In this document: in pieces, positions 9,071 to 18,430 of the stretch
Position numbering within the stretch: the first letter of the stretch is position 1
Layout: every line of letters begins with the position of its first letter
DNA from: Thermocoleostomius sinensis A174
Lineage (GTDB): Bacteria; Cyanobacteriota; Cyanobacteriia; Elainellales; Elainellaceae
Direction: 5' to 3'
Assembly (NCBI RefSeq): GCF_026802175.1
Contig: NZ_CP113797.1
Coordinates: 3,015,026 to 3,079,025, forward strand
DNA length: 64,000 nt
Made by a program: the position numbers and the translations under genes
The notes under the pieces: model-generated
Seen by the model: only the letters and a program-made list of their open reading frames with translations
Told to the model about the DNA's origin: nothing
Databases searched by the model: none

Positions 9071-9870
9071 TGAAATTTCTGGGAATCGATTTAGGATGGC
9101 AATCGCAGCCAAGCGGCTTGTGCTGTCTAAATTGGCAGGATAATGTGCTGCGATTGGTAGAGCTACATCGCCTAGAAGCAGTCTCGGCAATTTTGTCTTG
9201 GATTGATGATCACACTGGTTTCGAGGAACCAGCGGGTATTGCTGTGGATGCTCCAACTCTGATTCCAAACGCTACAGGAATGCGAGTTCCCGATCGATTA
9301 GCTCACAAATACTTTGGTCGATATCATGCAGGTTGCTACCCAGCCAACTTGAGTCGCCCTTTCGCGCAGCGAACTGTTGAATTTGGATTAAGCTTGGAAG
9401 CTAGAGGGTTTATCCACGCGCCAGCTATCCAACCGCGCCAGCCCATTCGGTTTCAAATTGAAGTGTTTCCTCACCCTGCAACCATTCAGTTGTTTCAACT
9501 AGAGCGCATTCTGAAATATAAAAAAGGACGGTTAGCAGAACGGCAGCTTGAACTTATGAAGCTGCGGGACTATATTCTCACAATCTTTCCAACGCTAGAA
9601 CCAGCGCTGCTGTTTTGCGCGGAGACGATCGCTGCATTATCTGAAGTTCCCACAACTGGCACAGCGCTGAAAGCCCTAGAAGATCGGCTCGATAGTCTTA
9701 TATGTGCTTATGTTGCTGCCCATTGGTGGTACTGGGGGCAAGAGCGGAATTGGGTATTGGGAGGAGGTACACCGGAGGAGTCTTGCATAACGGGGTACAT
9801 CATTGTGCCGACGCCTTCTAAAAGTACCCGTGTGGGTACTGTGAAACATAGATGTTCTTCTTCAGAATAG
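9070..9870 (+). CDS. DUF429 family protein
   Basis: 266 residues from the ATG that overlaps the lexA stop. The N-terminal FLGIDLGWQ resembles the start of an RNase H-like (actin/RuvC-type) fold. AVDAPTLIPN, GMRVPDRLAHKYFGRYHAGCYP and VEVFPHP-type segments identify DUF429, a family often described as predicted nucleases without proof. The tail after about residue 235 (GGGTPEES onward) is low in conservation and is encoded partly by a perfect hairpin (AGTACCC/GGGTACT, 9823-9840). Coupling to lexA may point to DNA repair or stress, but this is only contextual. Confidence 0.75.
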   Translation: MKFLGIDLGWQSQPSGLCCLNWQDNVLRLVELHRLEAVSAILSWIDDHTGFEEPAGIAVDAPTLIPNATGMRVPDRLAHKYFGRYHAGCYPANLSRPFAQRTVEFGLSLEARGFIHAPAIQPRQPIRFQIEVFPHPATIQLFQLERILKYKKGRLAERQLELMKLRDYILTIFPTLEPALLFCAETIAALSEVPTTGTALKALEDRLDSLICAYVAAHWWYWGQERNWVLGGGTPEESCITGYIIVPTPSKSTRVGTVKHRCSSSE

Positions 9871-10214
9871 AGGAACAAACTCACTAGATACGGCAGTCTG
9901 ATCAGGTTGCATCTTGTGTGGATGGGCATGTATCAATCCTTTGATTTTTATACATGTCCTCCACCTTTTTCACGTTTTTCACATTGAACAGTTTTTGCTT
10001 CTGCTTGTCACATCCTCTACCTAGAACAGTAGAGAAATCCGATCTTCAGTCCATTGATGCTCTGAACTAAAATAAAATTAATCTAAAGGGGATGCAGCAC
10101 AGCGTCCGTTGGGTTGGTAACGGTTCTTCGGTTAGAAGAAATTCTGGCTGAGTGATGCGGCCATACCTGACAGCAATTGAAGATTCATAGGCACTTAGCA
10201 TTAGACTAATCGCA
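9871..10214. other. intergenic region, no feature recognised
   Basis: 344 bp between the DUF429 and DUF1825 genes. AT-rich with no ORF, tRNA or strong hairpin. An AATAAAATTAA run near 10071 could be part of a promoter for the DUF1825 gene, but no convincing -35/-10 pair was found. Confidence 0.3.
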
Positions 10215-10532
10215 ATGGGATTCTTTGACTCGGAAATTGTTCAGCAGGAAGCGAAGCAGCTATTTGAGGATTATCAGTCGCTCATGCGGCTAGGTTCTGA
10301 CTATGGCAAGTTCGATCGAGAAGGCAAGAAAATTTTCATCGAACGCATGGAAGAGGTGATGGATCGCTATCGCGTTTTTATGAAGCGGTTTGAACTGTCG
10401 GAAGATTTTGCTGCCAAGATGACTGTCGAGCAACTGAAAACACAATTGGGGCAGTTCGGTATTACTCCTCAACAGATGTTTGATCAAATGCACATGACGC
10501 TAGAACGAATGAAGGCAGAGGTCGATCGCTAG
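10215..10532 (+). CDS. DUF1825 family protein
   Basis: 105-residue, highly charged, mostly helical soluble protein that starts MGFFDSEIVQQEAKQLFEDY. This is the conserved opening of DUF1825, a family found almost only in cyanobacteria and of unknown function. The sequence is near full family length. Its neighbour on the opposite strand converges with a gap of only 14 bp and no obvious terminator. Confidence 0.85.
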   Translation: MGFFDSEIVQQEAKQLFEDYQSLMRLGSDYGKFDREGKKIFIERMEEVMDRYRVFMKRFELSEDFAAKMTVEQLKTQLGQFGITPQQMFDQMHMTLERMKAEVDR

Positions 10533-10546
10533 CGACAGGCGCTAGA

Positions 10547-11683
10547 TTATCTTGTTTCAGTCGTACTTCCAGCTTCTAGTCTTTCAAAGCTCGGTGGCTG
10601 TTCTAAGGATGAAACTAAGGTACAAGCATCAGCAAACAGTGATTGCATTGACTGCGTATAAGGCAGAATGAGGGCTTGCTGATTTTGATCAAGCCGCCGC
10701 AGGATCTCCTCGATGAGCCAATGTAATGTCTGTTCAACCAAGCCCCAAGCTACCCCTACACTGGGAAACACCATCACACACAGCGGTAGTAATTCTTGCT
10801 CAATTGCCGCGATGTTTTGTTCTAGTAGTGAAAGTAGTAGATAGCCCTGAATCATTGTCAAGTCACGAATTGTAGAAGCGGCAATGTCTGATCGGCTAAA
10901 CTCACCTCGCCGACTGTGAGCTTTAGCATAGTGGCTCACCGATTGCTGATAGGTAGCATGGGCAATTTCATGGCAACGCGGCACTAAATATTCCACTAAT
11001 GCCACTATTGGCGAACTGGAGAAATGACTGGAAGCGGCTGCACACATTCGCTGCCACGGAATACAAACTTGCTCTTCAATGAATCTGAGATAGGGACTCA
11101 GTAAAACTTGCTCGTAGGGTGTTAGTTGTTTCAGCAATTCGCGGGTACTGAAGTGAAATTGCGTAGTGAGAAAACCGATCGCTCGCGAATCTTGTACCGT
11201 CAAGTGTTCGGCTTGTAGGCGCAAGAGTAGCGGTTCCAATTCTGCTACTAGGCAAGGAATTGCCGGAAGCATTAAGAACGGCATGGCTATCTTGCCGAAG
11301 AGATCGGGGGATGAGTCAATAAACTTCAGAAAGTGTCCAGGCGATTCCTGTTGAGCATAAATTTCAAGAGTGCGATCGTAAACCTGTTTGACAGAGCAAG
11401 CAATGCGCCGAGTTTCAGACAAATGCACAATGTTGGGGATGTATGCATAAAGACTGTTAGTCTCAAGCCCAGCCATCTCACAGCTAATTTGTAGAAACCG
11501 AGAAACCTTCTCAATTGTTTTGAGACGTCCCTGAGGAGATGCGGTTGCCACCAAATCCGCCGAGGGAAATCGTTTTCCTGGCTGCGTCAATATTGAGAGA
11601 TCGGGTAAGTAACGAACCGTCCAGAGCTTCATCAACCGATTCGTTGCGATCGTGTTCGGAGCAACTGCCACTGTTTTGAGCAT
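10547..11683 (-). CDS. hypothetical protein, mainly helical, unrecognised
   Basis: 378 residues with no family I recognise. The chain is predicted mostly helical, with hydrophobic stretches such as AMPFLMLPAIPCLV and VMVFPSVGVAW that are broken by charged residues and are not clear membrane spans. ECTF-like histidine-rich motifs are absent; CHEIAHATYQQ is the only His-containing patch. Codon use and the length of the open frame support a real gene. An in-frame ATG at 11632 (MKLWTVRYLPD) is an alternative start. The gene stands alone between convergent DUF1825 and a 690-bp gap. Confidence 0.6.
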   Translation of the reverse strand: MLKTVAVAPNTIATNRLMKLWTVRYLPDLSILTQPGKRFPSADLVATASPQGRLKTIEKVSRFLQISCEMAGLETNSLYAYIPNIVHLSETRRIACSVKQVYDRTLEIYAQQESPGHFLKFIDSSPDLFGKIAMPFLMLPAIPCLVAELEPLLLRLQAEHLTVQDSRAIGFLTTQFHFSTRELLKQLTPYEQVLLSPYLRFIEEQVCIPWQRMCAAASSHFSSSPIVALVEYLVPRCHEIAHATYQQSVSHYAKAHSRRGEFSRSDIAASTIRDLTMIQGYLLLSLLEQNIAAIEQELLPLCVMVFPSVGVAWGLVEQTLHWLIEEILRRLDQNQQALILPYTQSMQSLFADACTLVSSLEQPPSFERLEAGSTTETR

Positions 11684-12373
11684 ATCTTGAAAAAAATTGC
11701 AAGCTATTCAAGCCAGACAAGAGAAACAGATAGATACTACGCCCGATACTTATGTAAGGTACTTATGCAAGGAACAGCATTATTCAATCAGCTATAAGTG
11801 ATTGAGCGCTCTGTCATCAAACTTTGTGGATTGAGCTTTTACAAACTAACGTCACTACTAATGGAATAGAGTCAGTCTCATGGACTAGTTTTAAGTCTTT
11901 ATTTGCAGCCTTCTCAATTTTTAATATAATTCCTGATACATAGAGTTTATACAACAAATAAGCTGCTTCACAGGAAAGTTACCTGTCCTTATAAAAAATT
12001 CTATTAACAAAGTAGGCGGTTTAAAAAAGATTTTATAGACACTTCTAAAATGTGCCTGTCACCTTTGCGCCCTTGCCCTAAAATTTCTCTCTCAACTGTG
12101 GAAGAGGAACGTCGAAGCCTTTCTTCCTCTGCTCTTAACCGCGAGAAAAGCAAGCGAGGATGAGGACAAATGCAGCAGCTTACAAACGTAACAGATTCCT
12201 CTTCTAAAATGATTGCATTGCAACACTAATGTATTGCAAATGATGGCTTCTATTAGACAAAAACCTACAATCCATGTTGTTATTAAATGCCTACATACTT
12301 AAATTTCTCTAATTAGATTTTTGTTCATTTTGGACTCATTTAATAGGAATCAAGAAAGTGATTCCAACATCTT
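11684..12373. other. 690-bp AT-rich intergenic region
   Basis: No gene recognised. The region holds several small inverted repeats, for example ACAGG/CCTGT at 11970-11986. GGAATCA/TGATTCC at 12346-12365, read on the minus strand, is followed by TATTAAA and could end the kinase transcript. A 36-codon frame from ATG at about 12049 lacks any supporting feature. Confidence 0.3.
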
Positions 12374-14830
12374 CTAGGTATCTTCTTCTAATAACTCAAT
12401 AATTGCCTGAAGGACTTGATCGTCTGCTACGGGTTTCGCTAGATGGCGCTGAAAACCAACCGATAAAGCTTTTTGGCGATCGCCATCTGTGGCATAGGCT
12501 GTTAATGCTATGGCAGGCACTTGTCCACCATTTTCGGCTGACAAAGCACGAATGGCTTGTATCAAGGTGTAGCCGTCCACTTCGGGTAAGCCAATATCAC
12601 AAATTAATAGCGAAGGGTTGAAGTTAGACAAGCAACGTAGAGCTTGGGGTGCAGACGAAGCGACTGAGACAATTGCTCCATGATTTTGTAACAGAAACCG
12701 TAGGAAATCTTGCATATCGGTTTCGTCATCCACAATCAAAATTCGAACATTTTGCAAGATTGAGGGGATTTGGGCAGCAGATACAGTTGGTTCAGCAGCA
12801 TCACTCTCTAAGCACTCTTCATCCAGAGGTTGCAACGGTAATTGAACCATGAAAGTGGCTCCTTGATTTTCTCCAGGACTATCCGCATATACCTGACCAC
12901 CGTGTAGTTCAACAATGTGGCGAACGATCGCCAATCCTAACCCAAGTCCTCCAAATTTCCGAGTGGTGGCAGCATCAGCCTGGCGAAAATAGTCAAACAC
13001 ATAGGGAAGAAAGTCTGAATGAATTCCTTTTCCTGTATCTCTTACTTTAACTTGAGCATACAATTCAGAATTGAACTGACTGGAAGGACGATCGACAATC
13101 GATAACTCCACCAAAATTTCGCCACTGTGAGGTGTAAACTTCACTGCATTTGACAGCAGATTCCACATTACCTGCTGCAAGCGAGCCGCATCACCTGTGA
13201 CACAAATGGGCAACTGCAAAGAAGACTGAGACACAAGCGATTGTTGCTGGATATCAGGTTCTACTTGCTCAAATTTTAAGCGAATGGCTTTTGCCTCCGC
13301 AGAAAGACGAACGGTATCCAAAGCGGACTCAATCACCTCTGCCAAATCGACAGAAGCAGTACTAAGACTCAACTTACCTTGAAGGATGCGCGATACATCC
13401 AGTAAATCGTCTACGAGTTGGGCCTGTAGCCTGGCATTTCGCTCGATCGTTTCTAAGGCTCGTTTGGTGATAGCACTGTCGTAGGGTTGGCGTTGCAATA
13501 GCTTCGACCAGCCCAAAATTGGGTTTAGCGGAGTTCTCAATTCATGGGAGAGAATGGCGAGAAATTCGTCTTTGAGACGATTCGCGCGATTCGCTTCCTG
13601 ATATAACCGAGCGTTGTCAATTGCAGTTGCGGCACGCCGAGCTAGATCTTCTGCCAGCAATAAATCTCTTGGTTGATAGGTACGATCTGAAGTAATGATG
13701 GCGAACGATAAGACACCAAATACACATCCACGACATTGTAACGGAACAATAATAAGCGATTTTGGAACAAACGGCAGAGCTTGATTTTGATGATTAGGAA
13801 CTACTTCTAGAAGTAATTTCTCTGTGAGTGTTTCATAGACAATAGACTGACCTTGTTGCAGTTTTCGGCTAGATGGGCGAATGAAGGTTGTTTGTAGCCA
13901 TGATGCAAACCATGATGAGTGTTCTAGGGAACATGATGCTGTAGCGTTATCAATATGTGTATCGTTAATAGATAAATAGTTAACAATAGACAAGGTTTTT
14001 ATGGTTCCATCTGAGCAGAACTCATCGACACTACACCAATCTGCCAAGGTGGGAACTGCTAGTTCTACTAATTTAGACAAGGTAAGTTCATAATCTAGCG
14101 ACGAGGAGAGGAGAGCACTGGCTTCTGCCAAGAAATGCTGAGAAACTTCTATTTGCTTGCGATCGCTAATATCTTGCGAATAAACTACCAAGCCTTTTGG
14201 AATAGGGTAGACATAATCAACAAACCAACGACCGGAACCATCGGAAGCAGGTCCTTCTACAGTGGCTGCCGTTTGTTCCTTCATAACATGGTGATAGGTT
14301 TCGTAAAACACAGAACCCACTGCTTCTGGAAATTCCTGCCAAATTACTTTACCCAGTAGATCGTGGCGAGAGCGCCCCATCATCTCTTCAAATCGCCGAT
14401 TGACATAGGTAAACTGCCATTGCGAGTTCACCGCAAAAAAGATGTCAGAGGTGCTCTCTAGAATATCCGTAGCCGGTATGTTGGCAGCTTGTAATGATTG
14501 CGATCGCCAAGCTTGACTTAACCAACTGATTAAGACTCCTTGCCCAACAAATAGACCCGTGCACAGTAAACTAGGCAGTGTGAAAGACAGTTGATTCAAT
14601 GGAAATTGAAACAGGTAGTTACTCAGCCAGCCAGCCAGTAGTGTTGCTAACAAACCAGTTTTCCATCCACCATACCACGCACTAAAAACAACAGCCCCAA
14701 AAAACAACAGAAATGGTGTTTGAGTCATATCCAGCCACGGGTTCAGTGCCAACATTAGCGTAGTTGCAACAAGCACTGACACAACGGCTACTCCATAAGG
14801 TAGAAAAAATACACGGGCTATCATAACCAT
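12374..14830 (-). CDS. membrane hybrid sensor histidine kinase/response regulator
   Basis: 818 residues. N-terminal DUF4118-like membrane region (~8-110, four hydrophobic spans), PAS domain (~120-230, FFAVNSQWQFTYVNRRFEEM), GAF domain (~245-410), HisKA with phosphoacceptor His in LSHELRTPLNP (~430), HATPase with NLLSNAVKF, DTGKGI and GLGLGLAI motifs (~535-665), and a C-terminal receiver with acidic pair VDDE and phosphoacceptor Asp in LLICDIGLPEVDG. The KdpD-like DUF4118 region senses from the membrane; the stimulus is unknown. The terminal receiver indicates an intramolecular phosphorelay. No partner regulator gene is adjacent, which is usual for hybrid kinases in cyanobacteria. Confidence 0.92.
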   Translation of the reverse strand: MVMIARVFFLPYGVAVVSVLVATTLMLALNPWLDMTQTPFLLFFGAVVFSAWYGGWKTGLLATLLAGWLSNYLFQFPLNQLSFTLPSLLCTGLFVGQGVLISWLSQAWRSQSLQAANIPATDILESTSDIFFAVNSQWQFTYVNRRFEEMMGRSRHDLLGKVIWQEFPEAVGSVFYETYHHVMKEQTAATVEGPASDGSGRWFVDYVYPIPKGLVVYSQDISDRKQIEVSQHFLAEASALLSSSLDYELTLSKLVELAVPTLADWCSVDEFCSDGTIKTLSIVNYLSINDTHIDNATASCSLEHSSWFASWLQTTFIRPSSRKLQQGQSIVYETLTEKLLLEVVPNHQNQALPFVPKSLIIVPLQCRGCVFGVLSFAIITSDRTYQPRDLLLAEDLARRAATAIDNARLYQEANRANRLKDEFLAILSHELRTPLNPILGWSKLLQRQPYDSAITKRALETIERNARLQAQLVDDLLDVSRILQGKLSLSTASVDLAEVIESALDTVRLSAEAKAIRLKFEQVEPDIQQQSLVSQSSLQLPICVTGDAARLQQVMWNLLSNAVKFTPHSGEILVELSIVDRPSSQFNSELYAQVKVRDTGKGIHSDFLPYVFDYFRQADAATTRKFGGLGLGLAIVRHIVELHGGQVYADSPGENQGATFMVQLPLQPLDEECLESDAAEPTVSAAQIPSILQNVRILIVDDETDMQDFLRFLLQNHGAIVSVASSAPQALRCLSNFNPSLLICDIGLPEVDGYTLIQAIRALSAENGGQVPAIALTAYATDGDRQKALSVGFQRHLAKPVADDQVLQAIIELLEEDT

Positions 14831-15226
14831 GATGAGTAGTAAAGCTTACCAAATGAGCAGCTTTCCTTACCCTACCGTTGTTTTCGGAAAAAGATTAATT
14901 TCCTTTAGATAGATTTTCAGTTGGTCAAAAGTAAAGATGATTCTAGGATTGTGAATTAGTAATATCACTCGATAGAGAGTAGACAAGGATAGATATTGAC
15001 CTATGCTTGATACGATGACATAACAAAGAAAATGATGCCAAAAAGCAAATGTTGATTATCAATCGATCGTAGTCAAACCTGATTGACTTCCAAAAGGTTT
15101 CCGCTCTCACCCTACATCCCGCTCCTACGTTGGGAGAGGGACTTTAATCTGATTCCCCTCCACCCTTTTGGGGCGAAGGGGTAGGGGGATGAGGATGGTT
15201 TGGCACAAAAGTGTCTGGGCAATTGC
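14831..15226. repeat. intergenic region with dispersed C/G-rich hairpin repeats
   Basis: 396 bp without a gene. From about 15105 to 15200 it consists of alternating C-rich and G-rich blocks (CTCACCCTACATCCC, then GGGAGAGGG; CCCCTCCACCC, then GGGGCGAAGGGG) that can fold into imperfect stems. Similar blocks occur at about 20711-20800, 48711-48800 and 54421-54475. They look like one family of dispersed cyanobacterial intergenic repeats. Confidence 0.5.
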
Positions 15227-16234
15227 TTAAGGATTAGTCGATCGAATCAAATATTTCAGATCCTCGATTAGGATGGCTAGTAAATTGACACTGTCTACTT
15301 CCATCGCAATCCAAGCATTGGGCTGCACCTTAGCACTATGACGCCGATCGAGCACAGTTTTGCCACGAGTCCATTTTCCTTTCGTTTCCACCTGAACTCG
15401 TCCTCGTCGAAACAGTAAGGTTTCCGGATGAAATAAGTAAGCTAACGTAGCCGCATCATGCACCAAAAAACCAGCTTGTCCACGGGTTTCTCGAAACGCC
15501 AGTGCCGTGCTGACCATAAACTGACACAACGACACCACAAATTGGGCAATTGGGTGATCCGAATTTACAGCACTGACGCGCTTAGCCATTTCATTGGTAA
15601 AGATAAGTTGGTGCGTTACATCTAAAGGAATTACCACGAGTCGATCGCAGTGATTGAAAACAATATCAGCCGCATCAGCATCAAAAGCAATATTGAATTC
15701 GGCTTCTGGCGTGACGTTTCCTGGCGCTTCAAATGCACCGCCCATAATCACGATCTCCTTGGCCAGTTGCAGTACACCTGGTGATTTTCGTTCCGCGGCT
15801 GCTAAATTAGTGAGCGGCCCGATCGCCACAAGCGTGATATCACCAGGAGCTTGCTTCAGTTTTTCAATCAACAGGTCATCCGAATAACGAGCCGTCTCAT
15901 AGGTTTGGCGAGAGTTGGGCAAGGTGTGCGACAAATTGCCCATCCCGTCGGCTCCATGAATTGCTCCAGCGTCTTCCACCTCCCCATTTGAACCACCAAT
16001 CACACCGCGTCCTACTTCCACATCTGGAAAGCCACCCAGTTGCAGCAGCTTAGATGCGCCTACGAAGGTATGTTGGGCATGAACGTTGCCATCAGCAGCC
16101 GTTACAGCCACAATATCAGCGAGTCCTTGTTTCGCTAGGCTTTGTAGCCAAAGAAACGCAAACGAATCATCGCCACCAGGGTCGGTATCGAGAATGATCT
16201 TTAGTGGTTGCAGATCTAGAGATTGGGTTGTCAT
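15227..16234 (-). CDS. inosine-uridine preferring nucleoside hydrolase family protein
   Basis: 335 residues. The N-terminal IILDTDPGGDDSFAF carries the Asp cluster (Asp16, Asp18, Asp22, Asp23) that binds the catalytic Ca2+ in nucleoside N-ribohydrolases. VAIGPLTNLA and VIMGGAF are further family signatures, and HDAATLAYLF near the C-terminus contains the active-site His/Asp pair. The enzyme would split a ribonucleoside into base and ribose in the cytoplasm. A ribokinase gene lies just beyond the small ORF on the other strand, so the ribose could be phosphorylated and re-enter metabolism. Substrate range cannot be read from sequence. Confidence 0.88.
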   Translation of the reverse strand: MTTQSLDLQPLKIILDTDPGGDDSFAFLWLQSLAKQGLADIVAVTAADGNVHAQHTFVGASKLLQLGGFPDVEVGRGVIGGSNGEVEDAGAIHGADGMGNLSHTLPNSRQTYETARYSDDLLIEKLKQAPGDITLVAIGPLTNLAAAERKSPGVLQLAKEIVIMGGAFEAPGNVTPEAEFNIAFDADAADIVFNHCDRLVVIPLDVTHQLIFTNEMAKRVSAVNSDHPIAQFVVSLCQFMVSTALAFRETRGQAGFLVHDAATLAYLFHPETLLFRRGRVQVETKGKWTRGKTVLDRRHSAKVQPNAWIAMEVDSVNLLAILIEDLKYLIRSTNP

Positions 16235-16253
16235 CGCTTTTGGTTAAAATGCT

Positions 16254-16559
16254 GTGAATTATTCTAAGAATAGTCTGGCGATCGAGGTGCTGACAAAATT
16301 GGTAAACGAACCAGCCAGCATTGCTCATCCCCCCAGCCTGGCAACATCATCGCGCCGATGGGGAACTAATGCATTCTCCAACCTACTGAATCAAATCATC
16401 GTTCGTTTAAGGTCCATCATGCTACTACTTGAGAACTATGACTTGAACGATGGACTCATATTCTCTAAGAAAATTGATGAATTGGTTGCGATCGCAATAT
16501 TTTTTGAATGTTTGGAACGAATTACACTGTCAATGAATTCGTTACTTCTTAAAAATTAA
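16254..16559 (+). CDS. small protein with Spo0E-like helical hairpin
   Basis: 101 codons from GTG 16254; an in-frame GTG at 16287 is an alternative start. No good ribosome binding site is visible, so reality as a gene is uncertain. The segment LNQIIVRLRSIMLLLE...YDLNDGLIFSKKIDELV (about residues 45-79) resembles the Spo0E-like family of aspartyl-phosphate phosphatases: a helix with a LR pair, a short YGLND-type turn, then a second helix with S-x-x-x-D. These remove phosphate from response regulators. The gene stands between the divergent nucleoside hydrolase and the ribokinase. The match is by eye only. Confidence 0.4.
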   Translation: MNYSKNSLAIEVLTKLVNEPASIAHPPSLATSSRRWGTNAFSNLLNQIIVRLRSIMLLLENYDLNDGLIFSKKIDELVAIAIFFECLERITLSMNSLLLKN

Positions 16560-16700
16560 GAATTCTCTCAATTGTGGCAATCCTATACTAGGCAAGAGCA
16601 TTCGTCCCATCGCTGAGATACCTGACTAGCCGTATCCAAGTCATGCATAGCAGCGCTGAAGGTAATCAAAACTAACTAGCATATGCCAAGGAGCATCTCC

Positions 16701-17639
16701 ATGAGTGTCGTTGTGTTTGGCAGTATCAATATGGATTTAGTGGTGCGAGCGCCTCGGCTTCCGGCTCCGGGTGAAACCCTGATGGGACATTCGTTCGAAA
16801 CAGTTCCAGGCGGCAAAGGGGCAAATCAAGCCGTGGCGGTTGCTCGGCTGGGGATCGCTACCGAAATGATAGGACGAGTGGGACATGATGCCTTTGGTCA
16901 AACGCTGTTGCAAGGGTTACAGGCAAGTGGAGTGGGCTGCAATCGGGTTTTAATAGATCAAACAACTCATTCGGGAGTGGCGGTCATTAGCGTAGACGAC
17001 AGCAGCGAAAATACTATTATTATTGTTCCAGGGGCCAACGGTCAGATTGATGAGGTAGATATCAATCGACTGTTGCCAGTACTGTCTCAAGCCAAGGTAC
17101 TAATGCTGCAACTGGAAGTGCCACTCGCAGCGGTTACGGCAGCGGCCAAAGCAGCCAAAGCGGCTGGTGTGACGGTGCTGCTTGATCCGGCTCCAGCACG
17201 AGCGGATCTACCCGATGAACTCTATGGCTATGTTGACCTAATCACACCCAATCAAGTAGAGACTAGTCAGTTGGTAAACTTTCCAGTCACCGATTTAGCC
17301 GCTGCTGAGAAAGCCGCTGCCGTTCTGCATCAGCGGGGGGTTGAGACGGTGATTACAAAATTAGGCAAGCGGGGAGCACTATGCCTAAGTCGGGAAGAAA
17401 CGTTTGAAATTCCGGTTTTTCCTGTAAATGCGGTTGATACGGTGGCGGCTGGCGATGCTTTTAATGGAGGATTGGCGGCTGGCTTGGCAGCGGGAATGTC
17501 ATTAAAGCAGGCTGCAACCCAAGCGGCGGCCGTAGCTGCTCTCTCGGTCACGAAGGCCGGAGCACAACCGTCTTTACCAACAAAAGAAGACTTGACTGTC
17601 TTTTTATCCAATCGACATTCAAACGCATCAAAAGACTAA
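16701..17639 (+). CDS. rbsK: ribokinase (PfkB family)
   Basis: 312 residues from ATG 16701, chosen because AAGGAG at 16688-16693 lies 7 nt before it; an upstream ATG at 16683 has no such site. Signatures: FGSINMDLVVRAPRLPAPGE, the GGKGANQAVA substrate loop, and the C-terminal PfkB motif DTVAAGDAFNGG with the catalytic Asp in GDAF. It phosphorylates D-ribose to ribose-5-phosphate with ATP in the cytoplasm. No ribose transporter genes are nearby, so the neighbouring nucleoside hydrolase is the more likely ribose source. cobH starts 20 bp after its stop. Confidence 0.9.
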   Translation: MSVVVFGSINMDLVVRAPRLPAPGETLMGHSFETVPGGKGANQAVAVARLGIATEMIGRVGHDAFGQTLLQGLQASGVGCNRVLIDQTTHSGVAVISVDDSSENTIIIVPGANGQIDEVDINRLLPVLSQAKVLMLQLEVPLAAVTAAAKAAKAAGVTVLLDPAPARADLPDELYGYVDLITPNQVETSQLVNFPVTDLAAAEKAAAVLHQRGVETVITKLGKRGALCLSREETFEIPVFPVNAVDTVAAGDAFNGGLAAGLAAGMSLKQAATQAAAVAALSVTKAGAQPSLPTKEDLTVFLSNRHSNASKD

Positions 17640-17659
17640 TCGTCACCCTCTATTCCTAC

Positions 17660-18268
17660 ATGGATTCGATCAATCATCCGATTCTAGAGCAGAGCTTTGC
17701 CGTTATCGATCGTGAAATTGGAGCACATCCGTTTTCACCCGCAGAGTATGCGATCGTGCGCCGAGTCATTCACAGTACCGCAGATTTTGAATTCAAAGAT
17801 CTCATCCGTTTTAGCTCTGATGCAATCGAAAGAGCCGTTGCGGCATTGCGTCAGCAAGTGCCGATTGTCACCGATGTCAGCATGGTGCAGCAGGGCATCA
17901 AAACCCTGGTAGGGAAAACCTTCAACAATCCTGTGATTGCAGCCGTTGAGCAAGCACCCAACGCTCTACCTGGAAAAACCCGCACAGAAACCGGAATGCT
18001 CGCCTGTTGGCAGCAATATCCCCAGGCAATTTTTGTCATTGGCAATGCTCCTACAGCATTGCTGACCCTCTGCAATCGATGGCAAACTACATCGGTGCAG
18101 CCAACCTTAGCCATCGGGGCGCCTGTCGGGTTCATCTCGGTTTTAGAGTCAAAGGCTGCCTTAGCAGCAACACCCGTGCCACAAATTCGAGTGGAAGGAC
18201 GTAAGGGCGGATCGGCTGTTGCCGCCGCTATTGTCAATGCGCTGTTGGTGTTGGCTTGGGAAGCATGA
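17660..18268 (+). CDS. cobH: precorrin-8X / cobalt-precorrin-8 methylmutase
   Basis: 202 residues, full family length. Moves the methyl group of precorrin-8X (or the cobalt form) from C-11 to C-12 to give hydrogenobyrinate (or cobyrinate) in corrin-ring synthesis. RRVIHSTADFEF carries the conserved catalytic His. TDVSMVQQGI, the GNAPTAL segment and VGFISVLESKAAL are typical of CobH/CbiC. It follows ribokinase by 20 bp and may share its transcript, but the two functions are unrelated. No other corrin genes are in the window, apart from the CbiQ-like transporter subunit at 31251. Confidence 0.92.
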   Translation: MDSINHPILEQSFAVIDREIGAHPFSPAEYAIVRRVIHSTADFEFKDLIRFSSDAIERAVAALRQQVPIVTDVSMVQQGIKTLVGKTFNNPVIAAVEQAPNALPGKTRTETGMLACWQQYPQAIFVIGNAPTALLTLCNRWQTTSVQPTLAIGAPVGFISVLESKAALAATPVPQIRVEGRKGGSAVAAAIVNALLVLAWEA

Positions 18269-18334
18269 TGCAGAGCGACCCAATCGCTTGTCTCGATCAC
18301 GCACTTCAGCAACCCGTAGGAGCCGCAAATACCG

Positions 18335-18427
18335 ATGAATAATCCTCTGCACAGCCCCGACCCCCGATCGCCGCGACCCAACATTGTCAACCCTGATATT
18401 ACCAACTACAAGGGCAACTCCCTTTGA
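18335..18427 (+). CDS. possible 30-residue small ORF
   Basis: An ATG-started frame of 30 codons preceded by TAGGAG about 12 nt upstream, between cobH and the convergent pseudouridine synthase gene. The product begins MNNPLHSPDPRSPRPNIVNP. It is Pro/Asn-rich, has no membrane segment and matches no small photosynthetic subunit I know. The site-like spacing is the only positive evidence, so it may be chance. Confidence 0.15.
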   Translation: MNNPLHSPDPRSPRPNIVNPDITNYKGNSL

Positions 18428-18430
18428 AAT

